From positions 1,435,500 to 1,499,499 of the forward strand of contig CM046844.1 of NCBI GenBank assembly GCA_025618425.1: 64,000 bases of DNA, in the 5' to 3' direction. The notes beneath the pieces were generated by a model that saw nothing but the letters and a program-made list of their open reading frames with translations, made no database searches and was not told the origin of the DNA. This document shows, one piece after another, positions 33,301 to 43,071 of the stretch. A program made the position numbers and the translations under genes. How positions within the stretch are numbered: the stretch's first letter is position 1; every line of letters starts with the position of its first letter. Source of the stretch: Heliocidaris tuberculata (taxonomy: Eukaryota; Echinodermata; Echinoidea; Camarodonta; Echinometridae).

Positions 33301-35230
33301 AACAAAACACAATAGTAATAGTTGTAACAAAAATGAAGATTTGAAAAGTCGATGTTCCATATGTGACTAAATCTTACCTTCCAATAGGTATCCTCTCTAC
33401 CCTCTCGTTGCGATGTCTGCACATATTTTGTTGAACGTATTCTCCACCTTTTGCAAAAGTCAAGTGATAGAAAGAAAAAAAAAATAGCGGGCAGGGTGAT
33501 TTTGGGTGGGATTTTGTTGTTGATGATGATCATCTTCACCTGTTTGACAAAGCATATTATACATAGTCTAGAAAAGCTTGTGGGGCAGGGGGGGGGGGGG
33601 GGTGATATTCAAATATGATTTCGATATCAAGCAACAACAACAATAGCTTTGATAAAATTCTTGGTGTCAATTTACTGTATCATTTGTGTCACAAGATGTT
33701 CTTAGTTTCAGACTATCTGAAACTTAGGAGTCCATGTAGACATGCCATATGCAAATGACAATGTAAACAATACAAACATAGGCCTACCTGTTTTATTCCA
33801 GCTGTATCAGAATTTCTTCACAATATCTTTCAAGTCCTCCACTCTCTTCAGCATTTTCTCCTAACTCCTGTCACTTCTTCCTCTGAGGCAACATCTTCAT
33901 CTTCTTCCATCCTCACAAGTAAAGATGAGACCTTTGCAAGGTGACACAGAGCTCTCATGCTAGTCTGACTTCTGAAAGTAAAAAAAAAAATATGGAGTAG
34001 ATCTATTAGCTAGTAAATCAATGTGGTGTGAATTCATTTTTATTTTTTTATTCATTTATTAATAAAAAAATTTTTTTTTTGTGTTTTTTTTTGGGGGGGT
34101 AAGATTTTTCTTTCATCGGTCTGAAAAATCAGTTGGACTTAAACAGAATGAACGAACACAATTTGCCCAGTTGGGAGCCAGACTAAATCAAAGTAAGAAA
34201 GGATATAAAGTCTAGGAAAGTACGAGCATACACCAGACAGTAGCCTGTACTTATAGAGAGAAGAAGAATCTAGACCCTGTTCGACCTAAATTTAGATCCA
34301 ACAATGTTATTCTAGTTAGCACTGCTGGTTCTATATTTGTCCATGGTCCCAAAATCTAGATGCAACAGTTCTAACGTTAGATTCTAATCTACATCTAGAA
34401 TAGATCTAACGATAGACCCAACTTAGATTGACTAGGCTTAGGTCTAGATCTACTAGTCTAAAAAAGACCCTATTAGGCTATTTCCAGGTTGTTGTTGGGG
34501 GGGGGGGGGGGTTAGATGGATCTAGGCCTAAAGGAATTTCTTTTTTGCTTGTATTATTTCATACGAGGAGAACACTGTGGTTGAGCTCGTATTTTGTTCT
34601 CGACATTAGTCTATTACTCTATAAATAACTTTTGTTACTTAACTTTGAAGTTTGATCTAACGTTAAAGTTAGTTACATAATTACAGTCTTTCTTAGTTAC
34701 TCCAGAGTCCCATGTTACTTACGGTACTAGACTTGTCTTAGAGTTAGACCAAGTTAGATCTATTTTATGATTAGACTCTCTATGTATTTTATATTTTTAC
34801 AAGTGTTAAAGATTTAAACCATTGATATTCTATAAATAAACTAATTCAATTCAATTCTTCTCCACTTCGATTCCACACAAACACGTACACTGTAACAGTG
34901 CGACATCTAACGTAGATAGCCAGTGGCAGTGCGGTTCTCTACCGCACAGTTTGCATCGCTAGTACCGCTACACCGCGACGAGTAATGACAATAACACTGT
35001 AAACTCCTGCGTAGATATTAAATACTTATCAAAATCTTCAACAGAATGTGTAATTGTAGATTATCTTACCTAACTGATATTGTGACAGTCGTTAACATCC
35101 ATTTTGGTGAAGTTAAGAACAAAAATCACTTAAAAATCACAAATGATCGTACACAAATCCCGCGGGCTAAAATGATGGCTAAAAATGACCCCATCCTCGT
35201 TCAAGAAGTATTTTTCGAATAAAAATGCAT
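30340..35230. other. Interior of nested element, no gene recognised
   Basis: AT-rich, with (CT)n at 30470-30488, poly(G)/poly(C) runs near 30707, 31387, 31520, 33590 and 34497, and a cluster of AGATCTA/TAGATCT-type words at 34260-34760. Short open frames carry no recognised domain. Confidence 0.4.
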
Positions 35231-35351
35231 CGCTGCTGCGATGGGTTTTGTGAAATCCTCTGAAACAACTCCACGCAGCTGCGATGAGAAGGGTGCGAAC
35301 GATGGGTCTTGCGATTAATCGCTCGTGAATGTTAGTGAAATCCTCTGGACC

Positions 35352-36305
35352 CCCTCTACTCCCCGTAGTAAGATTTTATTTAAATTGTAAGGGCTCTCAA
35401 GGCTTCAAGCTTCTGCTTATCTTGGAGCTCTAAGTTCTGTTGGAAATACGTTTCTGTGATCATATTATATAAACTGTATACTATGTACTTGTATTTCTAT
35501 GCAGAACTGAATAAATGAAATGAAATGAAAAATGAAATTTAGAGGAATCAAAAGACATATTTGTTGGTATTGCAATAATCTTGGATAGCTCTAAAGTGCA
35601 AACAGCAGTATGCGCTGTACAAGTGACAGTTATAATTATCATTTGGGGCCATAGATTCTGTCTGAATCTTACTCGCAGACCGTTGTAGATTGTTATTTTA
35701 AGTTCCCCTTTTTAGTAGGAAACGCGGCAAGATATTGGATTCATTATTCGTGAAAATACATAGGCCTACTTATACTCACCCAAACCCTTGGTTATAACCC
35801 CCAAATTTCCAGGAGATCTTAATGTGGGAGAGCAACCCCTTATACATTTCCCAGTTGGTATTTAATATTGAATATATCATAGAACTTCACAGAACGTTAC
35901 CTTTGAAAAAAAAAAAAAAAAAAAACAATCACAGAGTTTTTCGCCCAAATTTGATGGAAAAATGCAACAGTACAATGCACCATCAAACACCGAGTTTAAA
36001 CACCCAACTTTTAAAACAAAAATGTAATACCAGGGGAAATCTCCCCCCCCCCCCCGGTGCTCCAGGGTATAGACACATTCAACTGCAATCATATAATTTT
36101 TCTTGTGGTGTGGTGAATTTTAACATTATAAATTATAATTCACACCAAAATCCTTAAAACTATAACCAGATTCCCAAAAAGTTCTTACCGTGGGAGGTAG
36201 ATACCCCCTCCTCCGGATACTCATTATATCCTTACTGATTGTTGGTCACCTCCCCCCCCCCCCCCCCCCCCACGTCCTCCCTTGGCCGAAAACAGTTTAA
36301 ATACC
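35352..36305. other. Interior of the TU-like element, right part
   Basis: It contains an AATGAAATGAAATG tail-like stretch near 35510-35538 that resembles a retroelement 3' end, and poly(C) runs near 36043-36056 and 36252-36271. No gene recognised. Confidence 0.4.
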
Positions 36306-36309
36306 GTCG

Positions 36310-36943
36310 AGTATCTGGGAGTTGTAACTGTTTTGGGGGATAGTTGACCTACATGTCATGGGTGAGAGTATGTTGGTTGTTGTCCGAATGATAATCACCC
36401 TAAGTCGTTATTGTCCGGGGGTAGTTATTTGGGTGGTAGTTACCTTAGGTGGTAGTTGTCAAGGAGATGTCCTAAAGGGTGGTTGCCCTAGGGGGTAGTT
36501 GTCTGATGGGTAGTTGTCCGGGGGGGGGGGTAGTTGTCTGATGGGTAGTTGTCCGGGGGGGGGGGGGGGTAGTTGATCTAGAGGGTGGTTGTCCTAGGGG
36601 GTAGTTGTCTGGGGGTAGTTGTCCGGGGTAGTTGTCCTAGGGGGTAGTTGTCTGGGGGTAGTTGTCCGGGGGTAGTTGTCCTAGAGGGTGGTTGTCCTAG
36701 GGGGTGGTTGCCCCAGGGGGTAGTTGTAGGGGGTACTTGTCCGGGGGTACTTGTCTTAGATGGTGGTTGCCCTAGGGGGTAGTTAGCTGGGGAGTAATCA
36801 TCCTAGAGGGTAATTGTCCCGGGGGGTTGTCGTCCTAGAGGGTGGTAGCCCTAGGGGTTAGTTGTCCTAGGGGGTAGTTGTCCTGGAGGGTGGTTATCCT
36901 AGGGTGGTTATCCGGGGGATGGTTGTCCAGGGGGGAGGTGTCC
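36310..36943 (-). repeat. Right arm of TU-like element: 12-15-bp tandem repeats
   Basis: Units of TAGGGGGTAGTTGTCC and variants, the reverse complement of the left arm. The outer 300 bp match the left arm unit by unit. The inner part (36310-36500) is more degenerate, and poly(G) expansions occur at 36521-36530 and 36555-36569. Confidence 0.95.
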
Positions 36944-36944
36944 G

Positions 36945-38100
36945 GATACCATCTACTTCATAATATTCCATGTAGATAAAACAAAAAGACTAGATTTATG
37001 TTGTGTTTATACCTTTAAATATACAAAATATACATCCTATCTGTTCGGAATATACTCCTGAATAATTTATCATGGTTCCATTTTTCATAACACAATATTT
37101 TTTGTTACATAATTATTATATATCTAATGTACATGTATTATGTTTATGCCTGCCTCCATTATGACTCCCAATAATTTCGTTGTATTGTTCAAATATCTTT
37201 CTGTAGCTACATTTTTGTGATATATGATGCAGTATACTCTATCGTTTGTTACATTATAACATCATTTTTTTATGATGCTCTACAATATTTATAATTATGC
37301 TTAGGAAACAAAACAATGATATATATCAGTGATGTTTAATAAATAGAGTGCTAGTGCGGGGCAATATAATACATGAAGTACTCGGTTGTTGCCGATCTAT
37401 GACTTACGTTATCAGCATCTTATAAGACGTGATTAAGAGGGAAATGACGTACATACCGAACACCGCGGGTGATATTACATTGTTCTTTCCTCTCGGTCGT
37501 TTTATCAATTAATCTCTGCACGATGGCATGCAAATTATTACTCAAATTATTCTAAAAGGAAATGGTTTAGTGGAGTAAGTCGTGGAAGGTCGTGGAAGTA
37601 TGTTCATGTATATAGAAGCTTTCGATCAGTTTTAAAGCTAAAGCTTGCGGTGCTTTAAAGAGGGTAAAATTGTTGGTGCTACATCGAGTATACAATAAAC
37701 ACTTTAAACACGATAAAAACTTCTTTCGAAAAATAAACTCAAGGGTAATTTCAAAGGCCTATTGTACTGCCCATAGAAATAATGTTCGCTCATTTCTAAA
37801 GGTGATAGACAGGTCTATTGAAATTGCCTTCAGTTGATTTTTCGAAAGTAGTTTTCATGGTTTTTATCGTGTTTTTACTAAATTGTATTTATTTCATACA
37901 GAAGTAAAAGAACGTTTGAGTTGATGTTTCGTAAAACGTTTCTTGCTCCTAATATTTTCAGGGTCATTTTGTCTGCTAAAACCCGGCTCAAACGAGGCCT
38001 CATTTGCTGACGTCATAGACCTCGTCAGTGACTTTTACGGTCTTTTACGCGTAAGGAAAGAGTGATATAGTTTTTAAAATGATCGCAAAATGAATTTTTG
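36945..38100. other. Intergenic, no gene recognised
   Basis: AT-rich flank right of the TU-like element. A short inverted motif pair around AACTCAAGGGTAATTTCAA / TTGAAATTGCCTTCAGTT (37736-37835) suggests a small hairpin. No gene seen. Confidence 0.4.
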
Positions 38101-38103
38101 TCG

Positions 38104-38520
38104 TTCCATTTGGGATCCTCATCAAGCGACTTACATCAGCAACTTGGAGAGAGTCCAGAGGTGCAAGATTCCCCGTCATCAATGATTACAGAAAGACCAG
38201 CAGTGTTACTGATATGCTCCTCAAGTGGGACACTCTTCAACGGCGCCGTACTCTTGCAAGGCTTACTTCAGTCTTCGAAGAAACTCCCTCATTAATACCA
38301 TCGAATATAAGTCACCTTCAACGCAATTACAACAGTGGGCCAGCAACCAGGCAAAATCAACCCTTGAACTACAATAATATCCATACCAACAAAGATTGCT
38401 ATCGTTACTCACTATACCCCATCAGAACCATCCCAACTTGGAACTCTCTCTCATCTGAAATAAAATCTGCCCCGGCACCCGATAGCAAATCATTTAACTC
38501 AGTATTGTAAAAATTCTAAT
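38104..38520 (+). pseudogene. LINE C-terminal fragment (frameshifted)
   Basis: Translation gives WDPHQATYISNLERVQR in one frame and, after a frameshift near 38163, ARFPVINDYRKTSSVTDM then LLKWDTLQRRRTLARL, and finally YSLYPIRTIPTWNSLSSEI. This order (WDP...Y...LE.VQRRAARF...L.W..L..RR...R....WNSLP) is the conserved C-terminus of jockey/CR1-type non-LTR retrotransposon polymerases. The frameshift and missing upstream domains show a dead, 5'-truncated copy. The following 100 bp may be its 3' UTR. Confidence 0.85.
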
Positions 38521-38724
38521 TTTAATTGCAACAGCATGCATGAGGGACTGCACGTTTATAGCCCGGAAGTGGCGGTTGGTGCAGTAGAGACAAGACAAGA
38601 TAATTTTGATAACTGGCCTATGGGTTATATTCCTTCACAGGCTCTATAAGCGCATGTACTGACGCAGACGCAATTCTTTGTTGAGAGAAGCAATAGGCCT
38701 TATGATTTTATATCCGTTTTATAC

Positions 38725-39481
38725 CAGGGGCCGTATTCTGAAAACTATGTTATCTTTCATGTTAAGGAAAATTATATACCTCATACATAGATTCTTATTC
38801 ACTGATTGGTCAAAACTATAGCACATGACACAGCGTATCTCGATCTATCATTGCGTCAGAGGGTTTTGACGTTCTATCAATTGACCTAAAGGTCAAATGA
38901 TAGAAGGCCAAAACCCTGTGATAGAACGCGTAACCCCTCCGCGACTTTTGCACACACGTGCGTACACAAAATTTGGTTCAGGTTTTAAGAGCGCTTTCGC
39001 GAGTTGCTAGGCTACGTGACTGCGTTCAATATACGCGCAGCGAGTAAGAATTCAACATGGCGAGTGACTTAGCAACTGAATCAATTAATAAAAAGGATGA
39101 AGTATATAAAACAAATATGGACTGCTCTGTAATCGGATGGTGGTGGGAATTATCGCTCCCTCGGTGGTGTTCATACCGGCCCTTCTATCACCCCCTCGGC
39201 TTCGCCCGGGGATGATAGAAGGGCCGGTATAAACACCACCTTGGGAGTGATAATTTCCACCATCATCCTCATAAGCAGTCAATATTTGTATACTATGTTA
39301 ACTGTCATAACAAACTAAAATTGCGCGCTATAAACACTAATCATTGGTGCTTGCTTTACGCTAGTAAAGCCATCTTTGCGCAATCATTAACCAATGACTT
39401 GTCCTGATTTTGATTTGTTATTACAATTAACATCGTTTTACAACCATAAAAGATAACATCGTTTTCAGAATACCACCCCTG
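38725..39481. mobile_element. Palindromic MITE with two internal hairpins
   Basis: The ends CAGGGGCCGTATTCTGAAAA and its near-complement (39445-39481, ending CAGAATACCACCCCTG) are inverted. Inside lie a hairpin at 38861-38917 (GGGTTTTGACGTTCTATCA with its complement) and a larger one at 39100-39280 centred on GGCTTCGCCC. No 8-bp target duplication is visible. No coding capacity. Confidence 0.7.
39133..39267. repeat. Long internal hairpin with about 60-bp arms
   Basis: GATGGTGGTGGGAATTATCG continues to GGCCCTTCTATCACCCC on one side and returns as GGGGATGATAGAAGGGCC to CCACCATCATCC on the other. The arms pair with few mismatches around a GC-rich loop of about 14 nt. Confidence 0.8.
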
Positions 39482-39482
39482 G

Positions 39483-39765
39483 CCAGCTCATTAGTGTATA
39501 ATGAATCAGTGGTTCTCTCTCTTCATCAAAAATTATTGGGTTAATTAGCATAAGTCCGGAAAATCTTTTCTTCAGACTTCTTTGATTTTTGTTCAAGCAG
39601 AGAAAGATCTTATAGAATCCTCAGCTATTGTATTTTTTCTCTCATTGAGTGGAATATTAAAATAGATTCGCGATGAAGAAAACATTCTGACAAGGATGTA
39701 GATTCCCTAATAATTTTGGTTACCATAGTGAAAGCAGTGCAATTATCGCTTAAGCATATTAGCCC
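39483..39765. other. Intergenic, no gene recognised
   Basis: AT-rich sequence between two MITEs, without a recognisable feature. Confidence 0.4.
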
Positions 39766-39769
39766 CCTT

Positions 39770-40131
39770 CCACTGACCATCTGAGGCTCGTCTGATCCCC
39801 CAAATGCGAAAATTTTGGCGTTCCGATGAGTTCCGATGAAATCTGTGCCGACAAGCGTATTTTCCGATAAAGATCCGACATTGATCGGGGTAATCGGATG
39901 AAAGACTATGAGCCGCCCGATATTTGTCAACTGTTTTTATCGGCGGCGTCCGATTCATATGATTGCGGTTGGAGGGTAATTCGAGGGTGATCTGGCACTA
40001 ACCCGACACTTCCGACAATCGCCCGACACCAATTCGACTAATCGGAGGGTAATCGGACACTGACCCGATACAGGGCGGATTTTTCGCCAAAATCGGAAAT
40101 CATGTATTTTTAAAAGTGGGTCAAACGGACC

Positions 40132-40165
<34 letters not shown>

Positions 40166-40779
40166 ACACAGTAACCGTCCTTTTCTTCCTTGGACCCATC
40201 TTCACAATAAGGATCTTGGTGAAGCACAGTAGCACGGTTATTGTCCGATTAAAATCTGTCAAGCGCGAGTGTTGGCTGATCTTGGGACCACCCTCCTTTT
40301 ATAGACCGTTGCTGTCAGATGTCACCACTTGTTATGCGATGAGTGTCTGGTGACAGTTCAGTAAATGAGCTATTACCCTCCGATTTCACAACGAATAGAA
40401 ATCGGACGGTGCAAAATATCGTTTACCCCCCGATGAGTGTTGAATTTGCGCTGGGCGGCTATAGAACCTGTCGGGCAGACAGCAGATTGCAATAAGATGA
40501 GCGTCCGATGACGGTTAATCATCGGACACTCAACAGAGACTGTCATCGGACGTCGGCTGTACACGCCCGATAGCCGCACAACACAAATCTGACACACATC
40601 GGACTGACTCGACACTTATCCGACACTGACTCGACTTGCAACCGGAAATGGCGTCCGATGGCGAACTAAGCTCTGAGGTTAGTTCTTTCATCGGACGATC
40701 TCGCCTCATCGGATGACGCCCGACACGTCTGACACTGACCTGATGTCAACCGACACAAATCAGATTCATCGGACTATGA
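39770..40779. mobile_element. Non-autonomous element packed with TCCGAT/ATCGGA motifs
   Basis: The left end CCACTGACCATCTGAGG and the right end (complement CCACTGTCATAGTCCGATG) are weakly inverted. Within about 1 kb, some 30 copies of TCCGA or TCGGA occur in both orientations, often as CATCGGAC, with small hairpins such as GTCCGATGA (40503) pairing TCATCGGAC (40519). GC content and CpG density exceed the flanks. A 35-nt poly(C) run interrupts it at 40131-40165. Repeated short motifs at this density resemble transposase-binding subterminal repeats, but the superfamily is unclear. Confidence 0.5.
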
Positions 40780-40899
40780 CAGTGGCAGATCCAGAAATTT
40801 GAAATAGGAGAGTGCGCCAGCGGCTAGGGAGCGGAGGGTGTGGGAGGGGGTATCCCCTCCCATGGTAAAAATCACAAAACAGGTCTGGATCCGCCACTG
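40780..40899. mobile_element. Short MITE with CAGTGGCAGATCCAGA ends
   Basis: CAGTGGCAGATCCAGA at 40780 is complemented by TCTGGATCCGCCACTG ending at 40899, and the middle is GC-rich. It directly adjoins the preceding element and shares CAGTGG with it. No clean target duplication. Confidence 0.65.
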
Positions 40900-41049
40900 T
40901 GTGATACGATACACTTCAGTGGGTGACCGGAAGAAAAAACTTTGCTTCCGACGAGTGACCGATAAGCAGAAAGCTCTGTGGAAGGGGGTATTAGATCTGT
41001 TCAATTTCGGTTTATTCACAATTATGAAATATACAATGCGGTGGTCCAA

Positions 41050-41690
41050 GGACTAATCCGCAAAGTTGACATGGTAAAATTAATCTAAATAAATATTGAT
41101 AAAGAGATTGCTAAAGTACATATTTGAAATTAAATGCAGAATTTTAGAGAAAGATTTTGCATCAGAAAGCAAATCAAATAATAACTTCTTTTTTTTCAAT
41201 TCACTTTTATTTATTCACATCCATAAAAAGCAAGGTATATTTTAGAATATATTTTATATTTAAATTATATTTTAGAGTTTAGAAATAACCTATTTCTAAA
41301 CTCACTATTAATGTAATAGTTCAAAATAAAGAATCATGTACTTGTGTAAAACGGGCATTGTTGGAGATGTCACACTTCTCTCGCTAACCCGTTTTCCTAT
41401 TTTGTCTATAGGCTATAGAAAAAAAGTGTTTTGTTATTAGATTTTGCTTTTACTGAACACCACTTGCCATCTCATAAACGTACGACGCGGCAGTCACCTT
41501 GAATTCTTCAGAGATGATTTTCCCCCATTTTCATAAACACTTTACATGCCGACGGCAATAATTACCAACACACTTTCGCCTTGTTTCATTCCACTTAGCT
41601 CTGCAGTATAACGTGCAAATTGCGGCTGACAATTAACTGTAAATAAATTAGTTCACACTGAGCATGCCCAAGCTTTGTAATAAAGGTTGT
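41050..41690. other. Intergenic, no gene recognised
   Basis: AT-rich sequence with a short inverted pair GAAATAACC/TATTTCTAAAC near 41282-41302. No gene or RNA recognised. Confidence 0.4.
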
Positions 41691-41700
41691 TGCTGACAGT

Positions 41701-41849
41701 GCCATCCATACATAGAGTTTGGCCAACTCTGCTCCAATGGGTTACAATATGGCAGCCTGTTGCTTTGTTAGGCAAGCATGTAACAAAGGCATATACGCCA
41801 TGTTGTGCCCAACTGAAACCGAGTTGGCCAAACTCTGCGTATGGATGGC
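41701..41849. mobile_element. 149-bp palindromic MITE
   Basis: GCCATCCATACATAGAGTTT then GGCCAACTC at 41701 is complemented by the sequence ending ATGGATGGC at 41849, and pairing continues inward (AATATGGC with GCCATGTT). No coding content; open frames over it are shadows of the palindrome. Confidence 0.75.
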
Positions 41850-41949
41850 TCTGGTTGCGGACAGTGAACATCGCCCTCTTTTGTTTTGTTTTCACATTGT
41901 ACTGTTGAAGGATGTAAAAAAAAATGAAATGAGTTTCGACAAATAAATG

Positions 41950-42453
41950 ACAAAAAAAATTTGTGTTTAGATGATTCAGGAGACGAGTTTCCTCAAGGGC
42001 TTTACATTTGATCTGTATGATCAGACATGATTTGAAAAGAATCTCATGTTAGATGTTGTTTATAGGATATTAATGGATTCATCATATTCAGTGGCATCGG
42101 GACGTCTTTGTTTCTTCGTTTTCTTTTGTTTGTTTGTTTGTTTGTTTTTACGAGGGAAGGCAGTCTTAGCTTTTTGTTATAGAAAAAGATTGCATGTTTA
42201 TTCATGATTTGAGGAGATTCTTATTTTAAATCATTTTGACATAGTAGCTACTAGGAGCTTGAGATGGATACATCATAATAATATTGTTTATTTGTTTTGT
42301 TTGTTTTACTGGGAAAGGGTCATTCGTTTGTTGTTGTTTTTTTAAAGTAAAAGATGAATGAGTGTTAATGATGAAAAATATGCATTATGTCTATTCATAT
42401 ATCATCTCTATTATGCATAATATAGTAGCCTGTGATTTGGATTTAGCATCCCA

Positions 42454-42527
<74 letters not shown>

Positions 42528-43060
42528 CATTCTTATTTTCAAGTCATACATGTACTTGTTTAGTTCGCAGTTTCTTTGCACCACATCCATTCGTTTCCAC
42601 GTAAAAATCCGAGAAACTTTTTTTTCCCATCCCCAATTTAGATTAATCCCTAAGGTTTGAATCCCCGTCGCCTCATCAAAAAAAAAACCAAACTAATTAC
42701 ATAAAAAAATTAAAACAGCAAAAGCAAATTTTATTCGCTCAGTTTTGAAAGATCTTGGACGACAAAGCATACTTAGAGCAAAACCTTATTCTGAAGCAAG
42801 CCTTTCGGGTTGTAGTTTGAATCTGAGAGAATAATACTTCTTACTTTGTATTAAAGTTGAATTCATATTTCATATTAAGAAAAAACTCTGAGTCTCTGGA
42901 GGCAATCTATACTACTATGTGCGCTATACGTAATTCAATTTTTTAAAGAGCTAATCGTTACTCACAAAGAGGTGTCTTAAGATAAAGATTTACTCAATAC
43001 CCCGAGTTAGAGTAATTGCATGAATTTTTTCGACATTACTTAATCATTGAGAGACAGTTT
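41950..43060. other. 5' flank of GPCR D
   Basis: AT-rich, with TTTG-repeat stretches near 42122-42146 and 42290-42305 and the microsatellite at 42455-42530. A CAGTTTCAG acceptor-like site lies just before the GPCR D start (43054-43063). No other gene. Confidence 0.45.
42455..42530 (+). repeat. (CT)n(CA)n compound microsatellite
   Basis: About ten CT units pass directly into about 25 CA units with occasional CG interruptions. Confidence 0.95.
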
Positions 43061-43071
43061 CAGTGTCCACG

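Larger units (their letters stand above)
30108..35347. mobile_element. Second TIR pair nested inside the TU-like element
   Basis: CAGGGGAGGATTTCACTAAC at 30108 and GTTAGTGAAATCCTCTG ending at 35347 are inverted. Each end continues inward with GCGAT and CGATGGG/CCCATCG motifs and a second internal GATTTCACAAA copy. This suggests a separate DNA transposon of about 5.2 kb. No clear target duplication was found. Possible exon-like pieces inside do not form one open transcript. Confidence 0.55.
27818..36943. mobile_element. TU-like foldback transposon, about 9.1 kb
   Basis: Two arms built of short tandem repeats lie in inverted orientation: 27818-28335 and about 36310-36943. Read inward from each end, both begin GGACACCT.CCCCCTGGACAACCA and then show the same order of variant units (GGATAACCACCCT, GGACAACTACCCCC, GGGCAACCACC, GGATGATTAC, ACTAACTACCCCC, GACAAGTACCCCC). 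This is not two independent minisatellites but one inverted terminal structure. Foldback TU elements with tandem-repeat inverted ends are known from Strongylocentrotus. No 8-bp target duplication is obvious, and no transposase frame is visible inside, so it is probably old or non-autonomous. Confidence 0.8.

Noticed and set aside
33378..33971. Minus-strand exon-like pieces (33788-33971 and 33378-33447) with splice-like borders; the second has a WRxIRxKYV-like peptide reminiscent of MADF/Myb-type proteins
   Set aside because: No frame stays open through the upstream piece: the best one stops before its donor. The two cannot form one coding transcript, and the similarity is too short.
35077..35110. 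Minus-strand ATG followed by a donor-like GTAAG as a possible first exon
   Set aside because: A TAG stop falls exactly at the junction, and no following exon was found.
43063..43071. GPCR D start at a GTG codon
   Set aside because: A non-ATG start is unlikely in a eukaryotic nuclear gene; the ATG at 43072 follows three codons later.
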